Positions 26,997 through 34,364 of a stretch of DNA of 64,000 nucleotides are shown piece after piece. The notes under the pieces were generated by a model. That model made no database searches, was not told the origin of the DNA, and saw only the letters and a program-made list of their open reading frames with translations. The number at the start of each line of letters is the position of its first letter. The first letter of the stretch is position 1. A program made the translations under genes and the position numbers. This stretch comes from Enterovirga aerilata. GTDB taxonomy: Bacteria > Pseudomonadota > Alphaproteobacteria > Rhizobiales > Beijerinckiaceae. The stretch is from positions 175,001 through 239,000 of the forward strand of contig NZ_JABEPP010000005.1 in the NCBI RefSeq assembly GCF_013044135.1, given 5' to 3'.

Positions 26997-29000
26997 CTAC
27001 AGATTATGGGTGCGCAGCACCCGCTTCGCCACGCCCTCGGCCGTGATTCCGAAATGTCGGTAAAGGTCCTTGTAGGGAGCGCTTGCTCCGAAACCGCTCA
27101 TCCCGACGAAGATGCCGTCCGGGCCGATGACGGCGTCCCAGCCGAACCGGACGGCAGCCTCGACTGCGACCTTCACGGGCGCGGCCCCGATGAGGTGCCG
27201 CTTCCGGTCCTCGGGCTGCGCAAGGAAGAGCTCCAGGGACGGGACCGAAACGACGCGTGCGGCCACCCCCTTCCCGCTCAGGATCTCGCGCGCCTCGAGC
27301 GCGACCGAGACCTCGGAGCCGGACGCGAAGATGGTGGCGTGCGCCTCGCCCGCGGCGGGCGCCAGTTCGTAGGCGCCCTGTGAGCAGAGATTCGCCCCCG
27401 ATGCCGCACGCCGGACGGGGGGGACGTTCTGCCGGGTCAGCGCGAGCAGCGTCGGCCCGTCCGTCCGCTCCAGCGCGAGCTGCCAGCATTCCGCCGTCTC
27501 GACCGCGTCCGCCGGGCGGAACACCCGCAGGTTCGGCATGGCGCGGAGCGCCGCCAGATGTTCCACCGGCTGGTGGGTCGGGCCGTCCTCGCCGAGCCCG
27601 ATCGAATCGTGCGTGAAGACGTAGACCGCCGGGATGCCGCCGAGAGCGGCGATCCGGATCGCCGGCCGGGCATAGTCGGAGAAGACCAGGAAGGTCGCGC
27701 CCGCCGGCCGGTAGCCGCCATGGATCGCCATGCCGTTCATCGCGGCCGCCATCGCGTGTTCGCGGATGCCGTAATGGATGTAGCGGCCGGCGAAGCTCCC
27801 CGGCGCGAGCGCGGTCGGGTTGTTGACCCGCGTGTTGTTCGACGGCGTGAGGTCGGCGGAGCCGAGGATCAGCTCCGGCATGACCTTTGTGATGGCACCG
27901 AGCGCGATCTCGCTCGCCTTGCGGGTCGCGATCTCCTGCGGGGCGGCGACGAGGCCGTCCTTCAGCTCCGCGACGGCCTGCGCGAGGCCGTCCGGCAGCC
28001 TGCGGTGCATGCGCCGGGCGAACTCGGCCTTGCTGGCGGGGTCGAGCGCCTCCACACGGTCCGTCCAGGCCTTGCGCTCCGCCGCGCCGCGGCGGCCCGC
28101 CTCGCGCCAGGCGGACAGGACATGCTCCGGCACCTCGAAGGGCGCGGCATTCCAGCCGATCGCGGCCTTGGCGCCGGCAAGCTCCTCGGCCCCGAGCGGC
28201 TCGCCATGAGCCTTCGAGGTGCCCGCCTTCTTGGGCGCCCCGAACCCGATTGTGGTCCTGCACGCGATGAGGCTCGGCCTGTCCGAGGCCTGCGCCCGCT
28301 CGATGGCGGCCGCGATCGCGGCCGGGTCGTGGCCGTCGATACGCTCGGCGCGCCAGCCCGCCGCCTCGAAGCGCTTCGGCTGGTCGACGGAATCGGCCAG
28401 CGCGAGCGGGCCGTCGATCGAGATGCCGTTGTCGTCGAAGAGGACGACGAGGCGGTTGAGCTTCAGGTGCCCGGCGAGCGCGATCGCCTCCTGGCTGATC
28501 CCCTCCATGAGGTCGCCGTCCGAGGCGAGCACGTAGGTGAAATGGCTGGAGATGCCGTCGCCGTACTCGGCCGCGAGCATGCGCTCGGCCATCGCCATGC
28601 CGACCGCGGTCGCGAGCCCCTGCCCGAGCGGGCCGGTCGTGGTTTCGACACCGGGCGTCATGAAGTGCTCGGGATGGCCCGGCGTCCTCGAGTCGAGCTG
28701 GCGGAACCGCTTCAGCTCGTCGACGGTCATGCCCTCGAGGCCGGACAGGTACAGGAGCGCGTAGAGCAGCATCGAGCCGTGGCCTGCGGACAGCACGAAG
28801 CGGTCGCGGTCGGGCCAGAACGGATCGGCGGCGTCGTATTTCAGGAACTTCGTGAAAAGGACGGTCGCGACATCCGCCGCCCCCATGGGCAGCCCGGGAT
28901 GGCCGGACTTGGCCGCCTCGACCGCATCCATGGCGAGCGCCCGCACGGCTCCCGCAAGCTCGGTATGGGAGACGCGTTCGGACGTGGCTGAATCGGACAA
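26997..29000 (-). CDS. tkt: Transketolase
   Basis: Thiamine-diphosphate enzyme of 667 residues that transfers two-carbon units in the pentose phosphate and Calvin pathways. The cofactor motif GDGDLMEG-type segment ([15 protein letters not shown]), [11 protein letters not shown] near the N-terminus and the pyrimidine-domain segment [13 protein letters not shown] are visible. It is the first gene of the tkt-gap-X-pgk cluster on the minus strand and is divergent from the DUF4164-zapA pair with 164 bp between. Confidence 0.96.
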   Translation of the reverse strand: MSDSATSERVSHTELAGAVRALAMDAVEAAKSGHPGLPMGAADVATVLFTKFLKYDAADPFWPDRDRFVLSAGHGSMLLYALLYLSGLEGMTVDELKRFRQLDSRTPGHPEHFMTPGVETTTGPLGQGLATAVGMAMAERMLAAEYGDGISSHFTYVLASDGDLMEGISQEAIALAGHLKLNRLVVLFDDNGISIDGPLALADSVDQPKRFEAAGWRAERIDGHDPAAIAAAIERAQASDRPSLIACRTTIGFGAPKKAGTSKAHGEPLGAEELAGAKAAIGWNAAPFEVPEHVLSAWREAGRRGAAERKAWTDRVEALDPASKAEFARRMHRRLPDGLAQAVAELKDGLVAAPQEIATRKASEIALGAITKVMPELILGSADLTPSNNTRVNNPTALAPGSFAGRYIHYGIREHAMAAAMNGMAIHGGYRPAGATFLVFSDYARPAIRIAALGGIPAVYVFTHDSIGLGEDGPTHQPVEHLAALRAMPNLRVFRPADAVETAECWQLALERTDGPTLLALTRQNVPPVRRAASGANLCSQGAYELAPAAGEAHATIFASGSEVSVALEAREILSGKGVAARVVSVPSLELFLAQPEDRKRHLIGAAPVKVAVEAAVRFGWDAVIGPDGIFVGMSGFGASAPYKDLYRHFGITAEGVAKRVLRTHNL

Positions 29001-29164
29001 GATATTTTCCAGGATGCGCCGGGCGCGTGGAAGATGGGCGGGGCCGCTCGCGGGCGCGGTCTAGCCACGGGCGCCCCGCGAGTCCAGTGCGCCACCCGCG
29101 CCGCCGCATTGCGGGACGGTCACCCCAGGCCTAGTTTCGCGGCGGCCGATTCCTGGAGAACGCG

Positions 29165-29461
29165 ATGTCCCCCGAGCTCGAGGCCGCCATCCGGCGGCTC
29201 AACGCGGCCGTGGCGCAGCTCGAGAGCGCCGCGGCGGCGCGGCCGGCGCTCGCCACCTCGCGCGGCGATCTCGAGACCGAGCTGCAGCTGATGCAGGACG
29301 ACCGGGCGCGGCTCTCGGTCGAGCTCGAAGGGGCCACCGTGCGGCTCAACGAGGTCGAGGCCGCCTCCGAGCATGTGGGACGCCGGCTCCAGGCGGCGAT
29401 CGGGCATGTAAGCGAGGTGCTCGCCCGGGCCGGAGCGTCCGGCGAGGCGGCGCAGAGCTAG
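29165..29461 (+). CDS. DUF4164 family coiled-coil protein
   Basis: A 98-residue, almost wholly helical protein (LEAAIRRLNAAVAQLES, then LETELQLMQDDRARLSVEL) that fits DUF4164. It is typically encoded right before zapA in Rhizobiales, as here with 3 bp between the genes. By position it probably assists the cell-division scaffold, but no experimental role is known to me. Confidence 0.82.
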   Translation: MSPELEAAIRRLNAAVAQLESAAAARPALATSRGDLETELQLMQDDRARLSVELEGATVRLNEVEAASEHVGRRLQAAIGHVSEVLARAGASGEAAQS

Positions 29462-29464
29462 GCG

Positions 29465-29845
29465 ATGGCCCATGTCCAGGTCACGATCGCGGGCCGCTCC
29501 TACCGCATGGCGTGCGGGGACGGCGAGGAGGGGCATCTCCTGGAGCTGGCGGCCGCCTTCGACGGCAAGATCCAGGAGCTGCGCGCGGCATTCGGCGAGA
29601 TCGGCGACATGCGTCTCCACGTCATGGCCGCGCTGACCATGGCCGACGACCTGATCGAAACCAGGAAGCGGATCTCCACGCTGGAATCGGAGATATCGGC
29701 GCTCCGCTCCATGGTCTCCGCCCAAGCCTCCCGGTCGGAAGCCGCAGAGCGGCAGCTCGCGGAGGCGCTGAACCGGACTGCCGACCGCATCGAGCGCGTC
29801 ACGGACGCGCTCGCCGAGCCGAGGGGCGGCCAGGATTTCGGCTGA
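29465..29845 (+). CDS. zapA: Cell division protein ZapA
   Basis: FtsZ-associated protein of 126 residues that cross-links FtsZ filaments at the division site. The N-terminal domain reads VQVTIAGRSYRMACGDGEE with LAAAFDGKIQELR, followed by MAALTMADDLIE and a long coiled coil (residues 60-110). It is coupled to the upstream DUF4164 gene. The E. coli and alphaproteobacterial neighbourhood often has 6S RNA after zapA; I see no such RNA here because the next reading frame begins at once. Confidence 0.92.
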   Translation: MAHVQVTIAGRSYRMACGDGEEGHLLELAAAFDGKIQELRAAFGEIGDMRLHVMAALTMADDLIETRKRISTLESEISALRSMVSAQASRSEAAERQLAEALNRTADRIERVTDALAEPRGGQDFG

Positions 29846-30050
29846 GCTTCCCGGCGGCGCGGCGGCCGAGGCGGAGCTCGAGGCCGTCGCCAGGCTCCCC
29901 CGGGCGCGCGAGCGCATCGGGGCGGCGCAGGCGCGCCGGATCGCACTCGCGGCCTGCGGCTTCGGCGAGAGGCGGGCCGAGCAGCCGGGGTTCCGGCGCG
30001 TCTCGCGCGTCACCGAGCGGCTCGGCCTCGTCCAGATTGATTCGGTCAAC

Positions 30051-31115
30051 GTGCTCGCGCGGGCGCATCTCGTGCCCTTCTTCTCGCGGCTCGGCCCCTA
30101 CGACACGGCCCATCTCGACCGCCTCGCCTATGGCGGGAAGAGGCGCCGACTCTTCGAATACTGGGGCCACGAGGCCTCGCTGATCCGGGTGGAGCTGCAG
30201 CCGCATCTGCGCTGGCGCATGGAGCGGGCGCGGGCCGGCCAGGGCATCTATCGCGGCCTCGCCAAGCTGCGCGCCGAGCAGCCGGCCTTCATCGACGCCG
30301 TCCTGGACGAGGTCCGCCGTGCCGGCCCCCTCGCCGCGCGCGACCTCGCCGATGGCGGGCGTGGCAGGGGCTCCTGGTGGGGCTGGAGCGAGGGCAAGCG
30401 CGCCCTCGAATGGCTGTTCTGGGCCGGCCTACTGACCACCAGGACCCGCCGGCCCGGCTTCGACCGCGTCTACGACCTGCCCGAGCGCGTCCTGCCGCCC
30501 GAGATCGTGGCCGCACCGACGCCGGAGCCCGCAGAGGCACAGCGCGAGCTCCTTCGGACGGCCGCCCGGGCACTCGGCATCGCCACCGAACGCGACCTCC
30601 GCGACTATTTCCGCCTGACGCCGGAGGACGGGCGCACGGCGCTGGCCGGTCTGGTCGAGGCCGGCGAGCTGATGCCCGTCGAGGTCGCGGGCTGGTCGAA
30701 TCCGGCCTATCTCGACCCAAATGCCCGTTTTCCGCGCCGCATCAAGGCGGCCGCGCTCGTCTCCCCCTTCGATCCCCTCATGTGGGAACGCTCGCGCGCG
30801 GAACGGCTCTTCGGCTTCCGCTACCGGATCGAGATCTACACGACCGCGCACAAGCGCGAGCACGGCTATTACGTGCTCCCGTTCCTGCTCGGGGACCGCA
30901 TCGCCGCCCGGCTCGATCTGAAAGCCGACCGCCAGGCAAGCCGGCTCCTCGTCCTATCCCAGCATCTCGAACCGGGTACCGACCCGGCGGAGATCCGCCC
31001 GCCACTCGAACGGGAGCTCGGCGATATGGCGCGCTGGCTCGGGCTGGCGGGGACCGACTGGCCCAAGCCCGCGCTTACGCGCCCTGCTCTCGCAAGCCCT
31101 GCTCAGGAGTTATAA
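30051..31115 (+). CDS. Winged-helix protein, YcaQ/DNA crosslink-repair glycosylase family (N-terminus probably longer)
   Basis: Protein of the HTH_42/YcaQ family, whose characterised members unhook DNA interstrand crosslinks. The recognised GTG at 30051 gives 354 residues starting VLARAHLVPFFSRLGPYD, and the AHKREHGYYVLPFLLGDR segment is typical of the C-terminal part. The same frame is open upstream and encodes the missing family start, ARRIALAACGF...LGLVQIDSVN, back to about 29835, but no ATG, GTG or TTG occurs there. An ATT at 29835, with AGGGG 8-9 nt before it and overlapping the zapA end, is the best placed candidate. Function is by family only. Confidence 0.8.
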   Translation: MLARAHLVPFFSRLGPYDTAHLDRLAYGGKRRRLFEYWGHEASLIRVELQPHLRWRMERARAGQGIYRGLAKLRAEQPAFIDAVLDEVRRAGPLAARDLADGGRGRGSWWGWSEGKRALEWLFWAGLLTTRTRRPGFDRVYDLPERVLPPEIVAAPTPEPAEAQRELLRTAARALGIATERDLRDYFRLTPEDGRTALAGLVEAGELMPVEVAGWSNPAYLDPNARFPRRIKAAALVSPFDPLMWERSRAERLFGFRYRIEIYTTAHKREHGYYVLPFLLGDRIAARLDLKADRQASRLLVLSQHLEPGTDPAEIRPPLERELGDMARWLGLAGTDWPKPALTRPALASPAQEL

Positions 31116-31316
31116 CGTTGCTTCAACGGCGCCTTATTCGATGCGGAGCGCGTCCGGGAGATGGCGAACTTCACGCTCAAGGATAAGGACGGGCTGATCC
31201 TGCTCGATCAGATCCGGACTCTCCAACGTACAAGGCTGCTCAAGCGGCTTGGAAAAGCTCCGGTGCCCGTCGTCGAGGAGACGCTCGCACGGCCGCGCGA
31301 GCTATTCGAACGGTAG
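31116..31316 (+). pseudogene. C-terminal remnant of a MazF/PemK-type toxin gene
   Basis: The frame ending in TAG at 31316 encodes about 65 residues without an obvious start: FNGALFDAERVREMANF, then GLILLDQIRTLQRTRLLKRLG. The latter matches the C-terminal third of MazF/PemK endoribonucleases, in which a DGVILLEQIRTIDxxRL-type segment is conserved. The RNA-binding N-terminal part with the catalytic arginine and the antitoxin gene are absent. The only internal ATG (31161) would give 51 residues, too few for activity. A relic of a type II toxin-antitoxin locus is the simplest reading. Confidence 0.5.
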
Positions 31317-31397
31317 CGACGCGCCTCTTCCATGGCGCCCAGCTCGATCGCCATACGGGAGACCCGGCCGTAGCCGGGCCTCCGGGAGCGAGCCCGT

Positions 31398-31574
31398 TCA
31401 GGGCTGGCCGCGCAAGGAGTCCTTGATGCCGCCGACCGTGTTCTGCACGGTGCCGGCCGCCTTCTGGGCCTTGCCCTCGGCCTCGAGCTTGGTGTCGCCG
31501 GTGACCTTCCCGGCCACCTCCTTCAGGGTGCCCTTGGCCTTCTCGACGGCGCCCTGAACGCGATCCTTGTCCAT
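31398..31574 (-). CDS. CsbD family stress-response protein
   Basis: A 58-residue hydrophilic protein, MDKDRVQGAVEKAKGTLKE and then GKVTGDTKLEAEGKAQKAAG, that fits CsbD, a family often induced by general stress in alphaproteobacteria and Bacillus. AAGGAGG lies 6 nt before the ATG, one of the strongest ribosome-binding sites in the window, which suits a highly made stress protein. Molecular function is unknown. It is too short for many gene finders. Confidence 0.88.
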   Translation of the reverse strand: MDKDRVQGAVEKAKGTLKEVAGKVTGDTKLEAEGKAQKAAGTVQNTVGGIKDSLRGQP

Positions 31575-31652
31575 GTGAACCTCCTTAACTTCGGAGGACT
31601 AACGACCCGCGAGCCCGTTGGTTTCGCCCGTGGGTCGGATTCCGGACCGAGA

Positions 31653-32093
31653 TCACTGCGACCGGTCGTCCTCCCCGGCCGCGGCTTCGATCCGCTCCAT
31701 GTCCTCGTCCGAGAGGCCGAAATGGTGGCCGATCTCGTGCACCAGCACATGCGTGACGAGGTGGCCGAGCGTCTCGTCGTGCTCGGCCCAGTAATCGAGG
31801 AGCGGGCGCCGGAAGAGCCAGACCATGTTGGGCATCTGCCCGGTTTGAAGAAGGGCCGGATCGCCACCCTGGGCGAGCCCGACGCCCCGGAACAGGCCGA
31901 GCAGATCGAACTCGCTTTCGAGCCCGAGCTCATCCAGCATCTCGTCGTCCGGGAAGTCGGCGACCTGGATCGCCACGCCCGCACAGCGCTGCCGGAAGAG
32001 CTCCGGCAGGCGCGCGAAGGCCTCGTGCGCGAGCTGCTCGAACTCGACGAGTCCCGGGGCGCGCAGCCCGGACCAGTCCACCTCGCCGCTCAT
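31653..32093 (-). CDS. Minimal zincin-type metallopeptidase family protein
   Basis: A 146-residue protein of the Zincin_1 family (bacterial minimal gluzincin-like). The zinc motif HEIGHHFG is at 119-126, with two histidines and the catalytic glutamate, followed by LSDEDM. The family is widespread in Actinobacteria and Rhizobiales; substrates are unknown. The ATG at 32093 follows the small membrane protein gene by 4 bp, so the two are probably cotranscribed. Confidence 0.85.
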   Translation of the reverse strand: MSGEVDWSGLRAPGLVEFEQLAHEAFARLPELFRQRCAGVAIQVADFPDDEMLDELGLESEFDLLGLFRGVGLAQGGDPALLQTGQMPNMVWLFRRPLLDYWAEHDETLGHLVTHVLVHEIGHHFGLSDEDMERIEAAAGEDDRSQ

Positions 32094-32097
32094 CCGC

Positions 32098-32358
32098 TCA
32101 CCACCAGCGCAGTTGCAGGCCCAGCCACCAGACGAGCGCTGCCGCCACGACCACCGAGAGCGCCCTCCCGATCCGGCGGCCCCATAGCTCGACCGGATCC
32201 GTGCCGCCACCTTCCGCAGCCCCGATCGCGTCCCTCCCGGAAAAATGATCGGCCGCCCGCTGCCCGACACGCGCCAGCGAGGACGAGCCGACCGTCTCGC
32301 TGTCCCGCCTGACGCGTTCCAGCGCCTCCCGGCTTTCCCGTTCCCGGTCCTCCGTCAC
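32098..32358 (-). CDS. Small tail-anchored membrane protein, unknown function
   Basis: An 86-residue protein with an acidic and basic N-terminal half (MTEDRERESREALERVRRDS) and one membrane helix at the very C-terminus (about 65-84). I recall similar proteins with the TDPVELWGRRIGR segment next to the same neighbours in Rhizobiales, with no assigned role. It lies 7 bp after the CNNM-type gene and 4 bp before the zincin gene, so the three form a likely operon. Confidence 0.72.
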   Translation of the reverse strand: MTEDRERESREALERVRRDSETVGSSSLARVGQRAADHFSGRDAIGAAEGGGTDPVELWGRRIGRALSVVVAAALVWWLGLQLRWW

Positions 32359-32365
32359 GTCCCGC

Positions 32366-33655
32366 TCACGCCGCCGCGGCCTCGAGCCGCCGCGCCAGGA
32401 CCTTGTCCACGCGGCGGCCGTCGAGGTCCATGACCTCGAAGCGCCAGCCGAGCGTCTCGACGACCTCGCCCGTCGTCGGAAGGTGCTGCAGCTCGCCGAT
32501 CACCAGCCCGGCGACGGTCTCGTAGGAGCGCCGCTCGGGCAGCGTGATGCCGAGCATGTCGGCCATCTCGTCGACCGGCATCCAGCCGGCCAGGAGCCAC
32601 GATCCGTCCTCGCGGCGGACCGCCTCCGGCTCGGCGCCGCCCTCGTCCGACCGGAATGCGCCGGCGATCGCGTCGAGAATGTCGGCCGGCGTCGCGAGCC
32701 CTTCGAAATGGCCGTACTCGTCGTGCACCAGCGCGACCGGCACCTCGGCCTCGCGCAGCACGTTGAGCGCATCCAGCGCGTCGAGCGTATCCGGCACGAC
32801 GGGCGCGGTGCGCATATGCGAGCGGATGTCGATCGGCCCGCCATAGAGCAGCGGCGCGAGCACCTCGCGAACCTGGATGACGCCCAGCATGTTGTCCGGG
32901 CTCCCCTCGCCGACCGGCAGGCGCGAATGGGTCGTCTCGGCGAGCCGCTGGCGCAGCTTCGCCTCGTCGTCGTCGAGGTCGATCCACTCGACCTCGGTCC
33001 GGGGCGTCATGACCGACCGGACGGCCCGATCGCCGAGTCGCATCACGCCCGAGATCATCTTGCGCTCGTCCACCTCCAGTATGCCGGCCGTCTCGGCCTC
33101 CGCCATGACCGTCCTGATCTCCTCCTCGGTGACGGCGTTATCCGACCCGGTCGGCTGGCCGAAGATGTGGAAGATGAGCCGGGTGGAGGCGTCCAGCAGC
33201 CAGACCACAGGTCCCGCGATCCGGGAGATGACGGACATCAGGGGCGCGACCGCGCAGGCGATCGCCTCCGGGTTTCTCAGCGCGAGATTCTTGGGGACGA
33301 GCTCGCCGACCACCACCGACAGATAGGTGATGATCCCGATCACGATGACGTAGCCGAGGGGCCCGGCGGCGCGGGGCGGAACGCCCTGAACCTGGAGGAT
33401 CCCGGTGAGCTGCTCTCCGAGCGAGGCGCCGGAGACCACGCCCGCCAGGATGCCGACGAGCGTGATGCCGATCTGGACGGTGGAGAGAAAGCGGCCCGGG
33501 TTCTCGGCCAGCGCGAGCGCGGTCGCCGCGCCGCGACGGCCCGATTCCGCCATCCCCTTCAGCCGCGCCTTGCGGGCGGACACGACTGCGAGTTCCGACA
33601 GGGCGAAGACCCCGTTCAGGAGGATCAAAAAGACCGCGACCGCGAATTCGAGCAA
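32366..33655 (-). CDS. CNNM/CorC family membrane protein (hemolysin-like, CBS domains)
   Basis: Membrane protein of 429 residues. A DUF21/CNNM membrane domain with three to four helices (residues 1-140) is followed by a CBS pair (about 205-325; SVMTPRTEVEWIDLDD, VHDEYGHFEGLAT) and a C-terminal CorC_HlyC domain (340-425). Such proteins are linked to magnesium or cobalt efflux; the hemolysin label is historical. The first gene of a probable three-gene operon with the small tail-anchored protein and the zincin. Confidence 0.92.
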   Translation of the reverse strand: MLEFAVAVFLILLNGVFALSELAVVSARKARLKGMAESGRRGAATALALAENPGRFLSTVQIGITLVGILAGVVSGASLGEQLTGILQVQGVPPRAAGPLGYVIVIGIITYLSVVVGELVPKNLALRNPEAIACAVAPLMSVISRIAGPVVWLLDASTRLIFHIFGQPTGSDNAVTEEEIRTVMAEAETAGILEVDERKMISGVMRLGDRAVRSVMTPRTEVEWIDLDDDEAKLRQRLAETTHSRLPVGEGSPDNMLGVIQVREVLAPLLYGGPIDIRSHMRTAPVVPDTLDALDALNVLREAEVPVALVHDEYGHFEGLATPADILDAIAGAFRSDEGGAEPEAVRREDGSWLLAGWMPVDEMADMLGITLPERRSYETVAGLVIGELQHLPTTGEVVETLGWRFEVMDLDGRRVDKVLARRLEAAAA

Positions 33656-33739
33656 TGACCCGAAGGGCCGGCCCCGAACGGTCCGGTCCTCTCCTTGTAG
33701 TGGAAGGTCAGCAAAGAATGATCAGCGCAGGCCCTCCGG

Positions 33740-34294
33740 TCAAGACGACGCAGGTGCGGCCTCTGCAACGCTCCTCCGGGAACGCAGTGTCGCGGCGGAA
33801 CTCTGCTCCCCGTCAGCGCGGGGACGTAGCCGCTGCGGCACATAGGCCCCTGTGCTGTCGAATGTCCCAATCACGTAGCCAAAGGCAGAGGGGGTAATCG
33901 CCTCACGAGCGAGGCCTGCTCTGGACAGCTCGGCCGCAGCTTGATCCGTCTTCGGCATTACGAAGAGCTTCCCGCCCACCCGGATTCCTGCAAACTCGCT
34001 CTGTGGACGAAGGCCGGAAGCCGCGACCATCGTAGCTGGGTCCGTATCGCGAGCGGCGAGGCGCGCATCAATGCCGTCGACTCGCCTCCCGATCATGTCG
34101 GCTTTGCCATCGAGACTGTCGAAGCGCTTGTCCACCGCATCGAAGCGCTTCTCGAATGTCTCGACGCGAGCCTTGATCGTTCCGATATCTGACGCCATCG
34201 TCCACATGGCCGGGACGGTGAAGCCCATGATCACGGTCGCGACGGCAAGCACGACCGTTAGGCCGGCCAGCACGTATGAGGGCATCCGCTCCAT
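33740..34294 (-). CDS. Hypothetical membrane-anchored coiled-coil protein
   Basis: A 184-residue protein with one N-terminal membrane helix (about 8-32) and a coiled coil of heptad-like repeats (VETFEKRFDAVDKRFDSLDG, residues 44-80). A C-terminal part follows that reads IRVGGKLFVMPKTDQAA and ends in a charged, low-complexity tail. No family is recognised. The codon use and base composition (less G+C than its neighbours) and its position between a toxin remnant and malic enzyme suggest it may have been acquired. Confidence 0.6.
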   Translation of the reverse strand: MERMPSYVLAGLTVVLAVATVIMGFTVPAMWTMASDIGTIKARVETFEKRFDAVDKRFDSLDGKADMIGRRVDGIDARLAARDTDPATMVAASGLRPQSEFAGIRVGGKLFVMPKTDQAAAELSRAGLAREAITPSAFGYVIGTFDSTGAYVPQRLRPRADGEQSSAATLRSRRSVAEAAPASS

Positions 34295-34364
34295 CGCTTG
34301 AACATAACCCTATACGAACCTCCTCGCCACCACGGCGAAGGTCGGCTTTTCCATCTGGTCCCGG

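Noticed and set aside
29846-29930. A 6S RNA after zapA
   Set aside because: The family often sits there, but the YcaQ-like coding frame begins inside or right after zapA and no long hairpin was seen.
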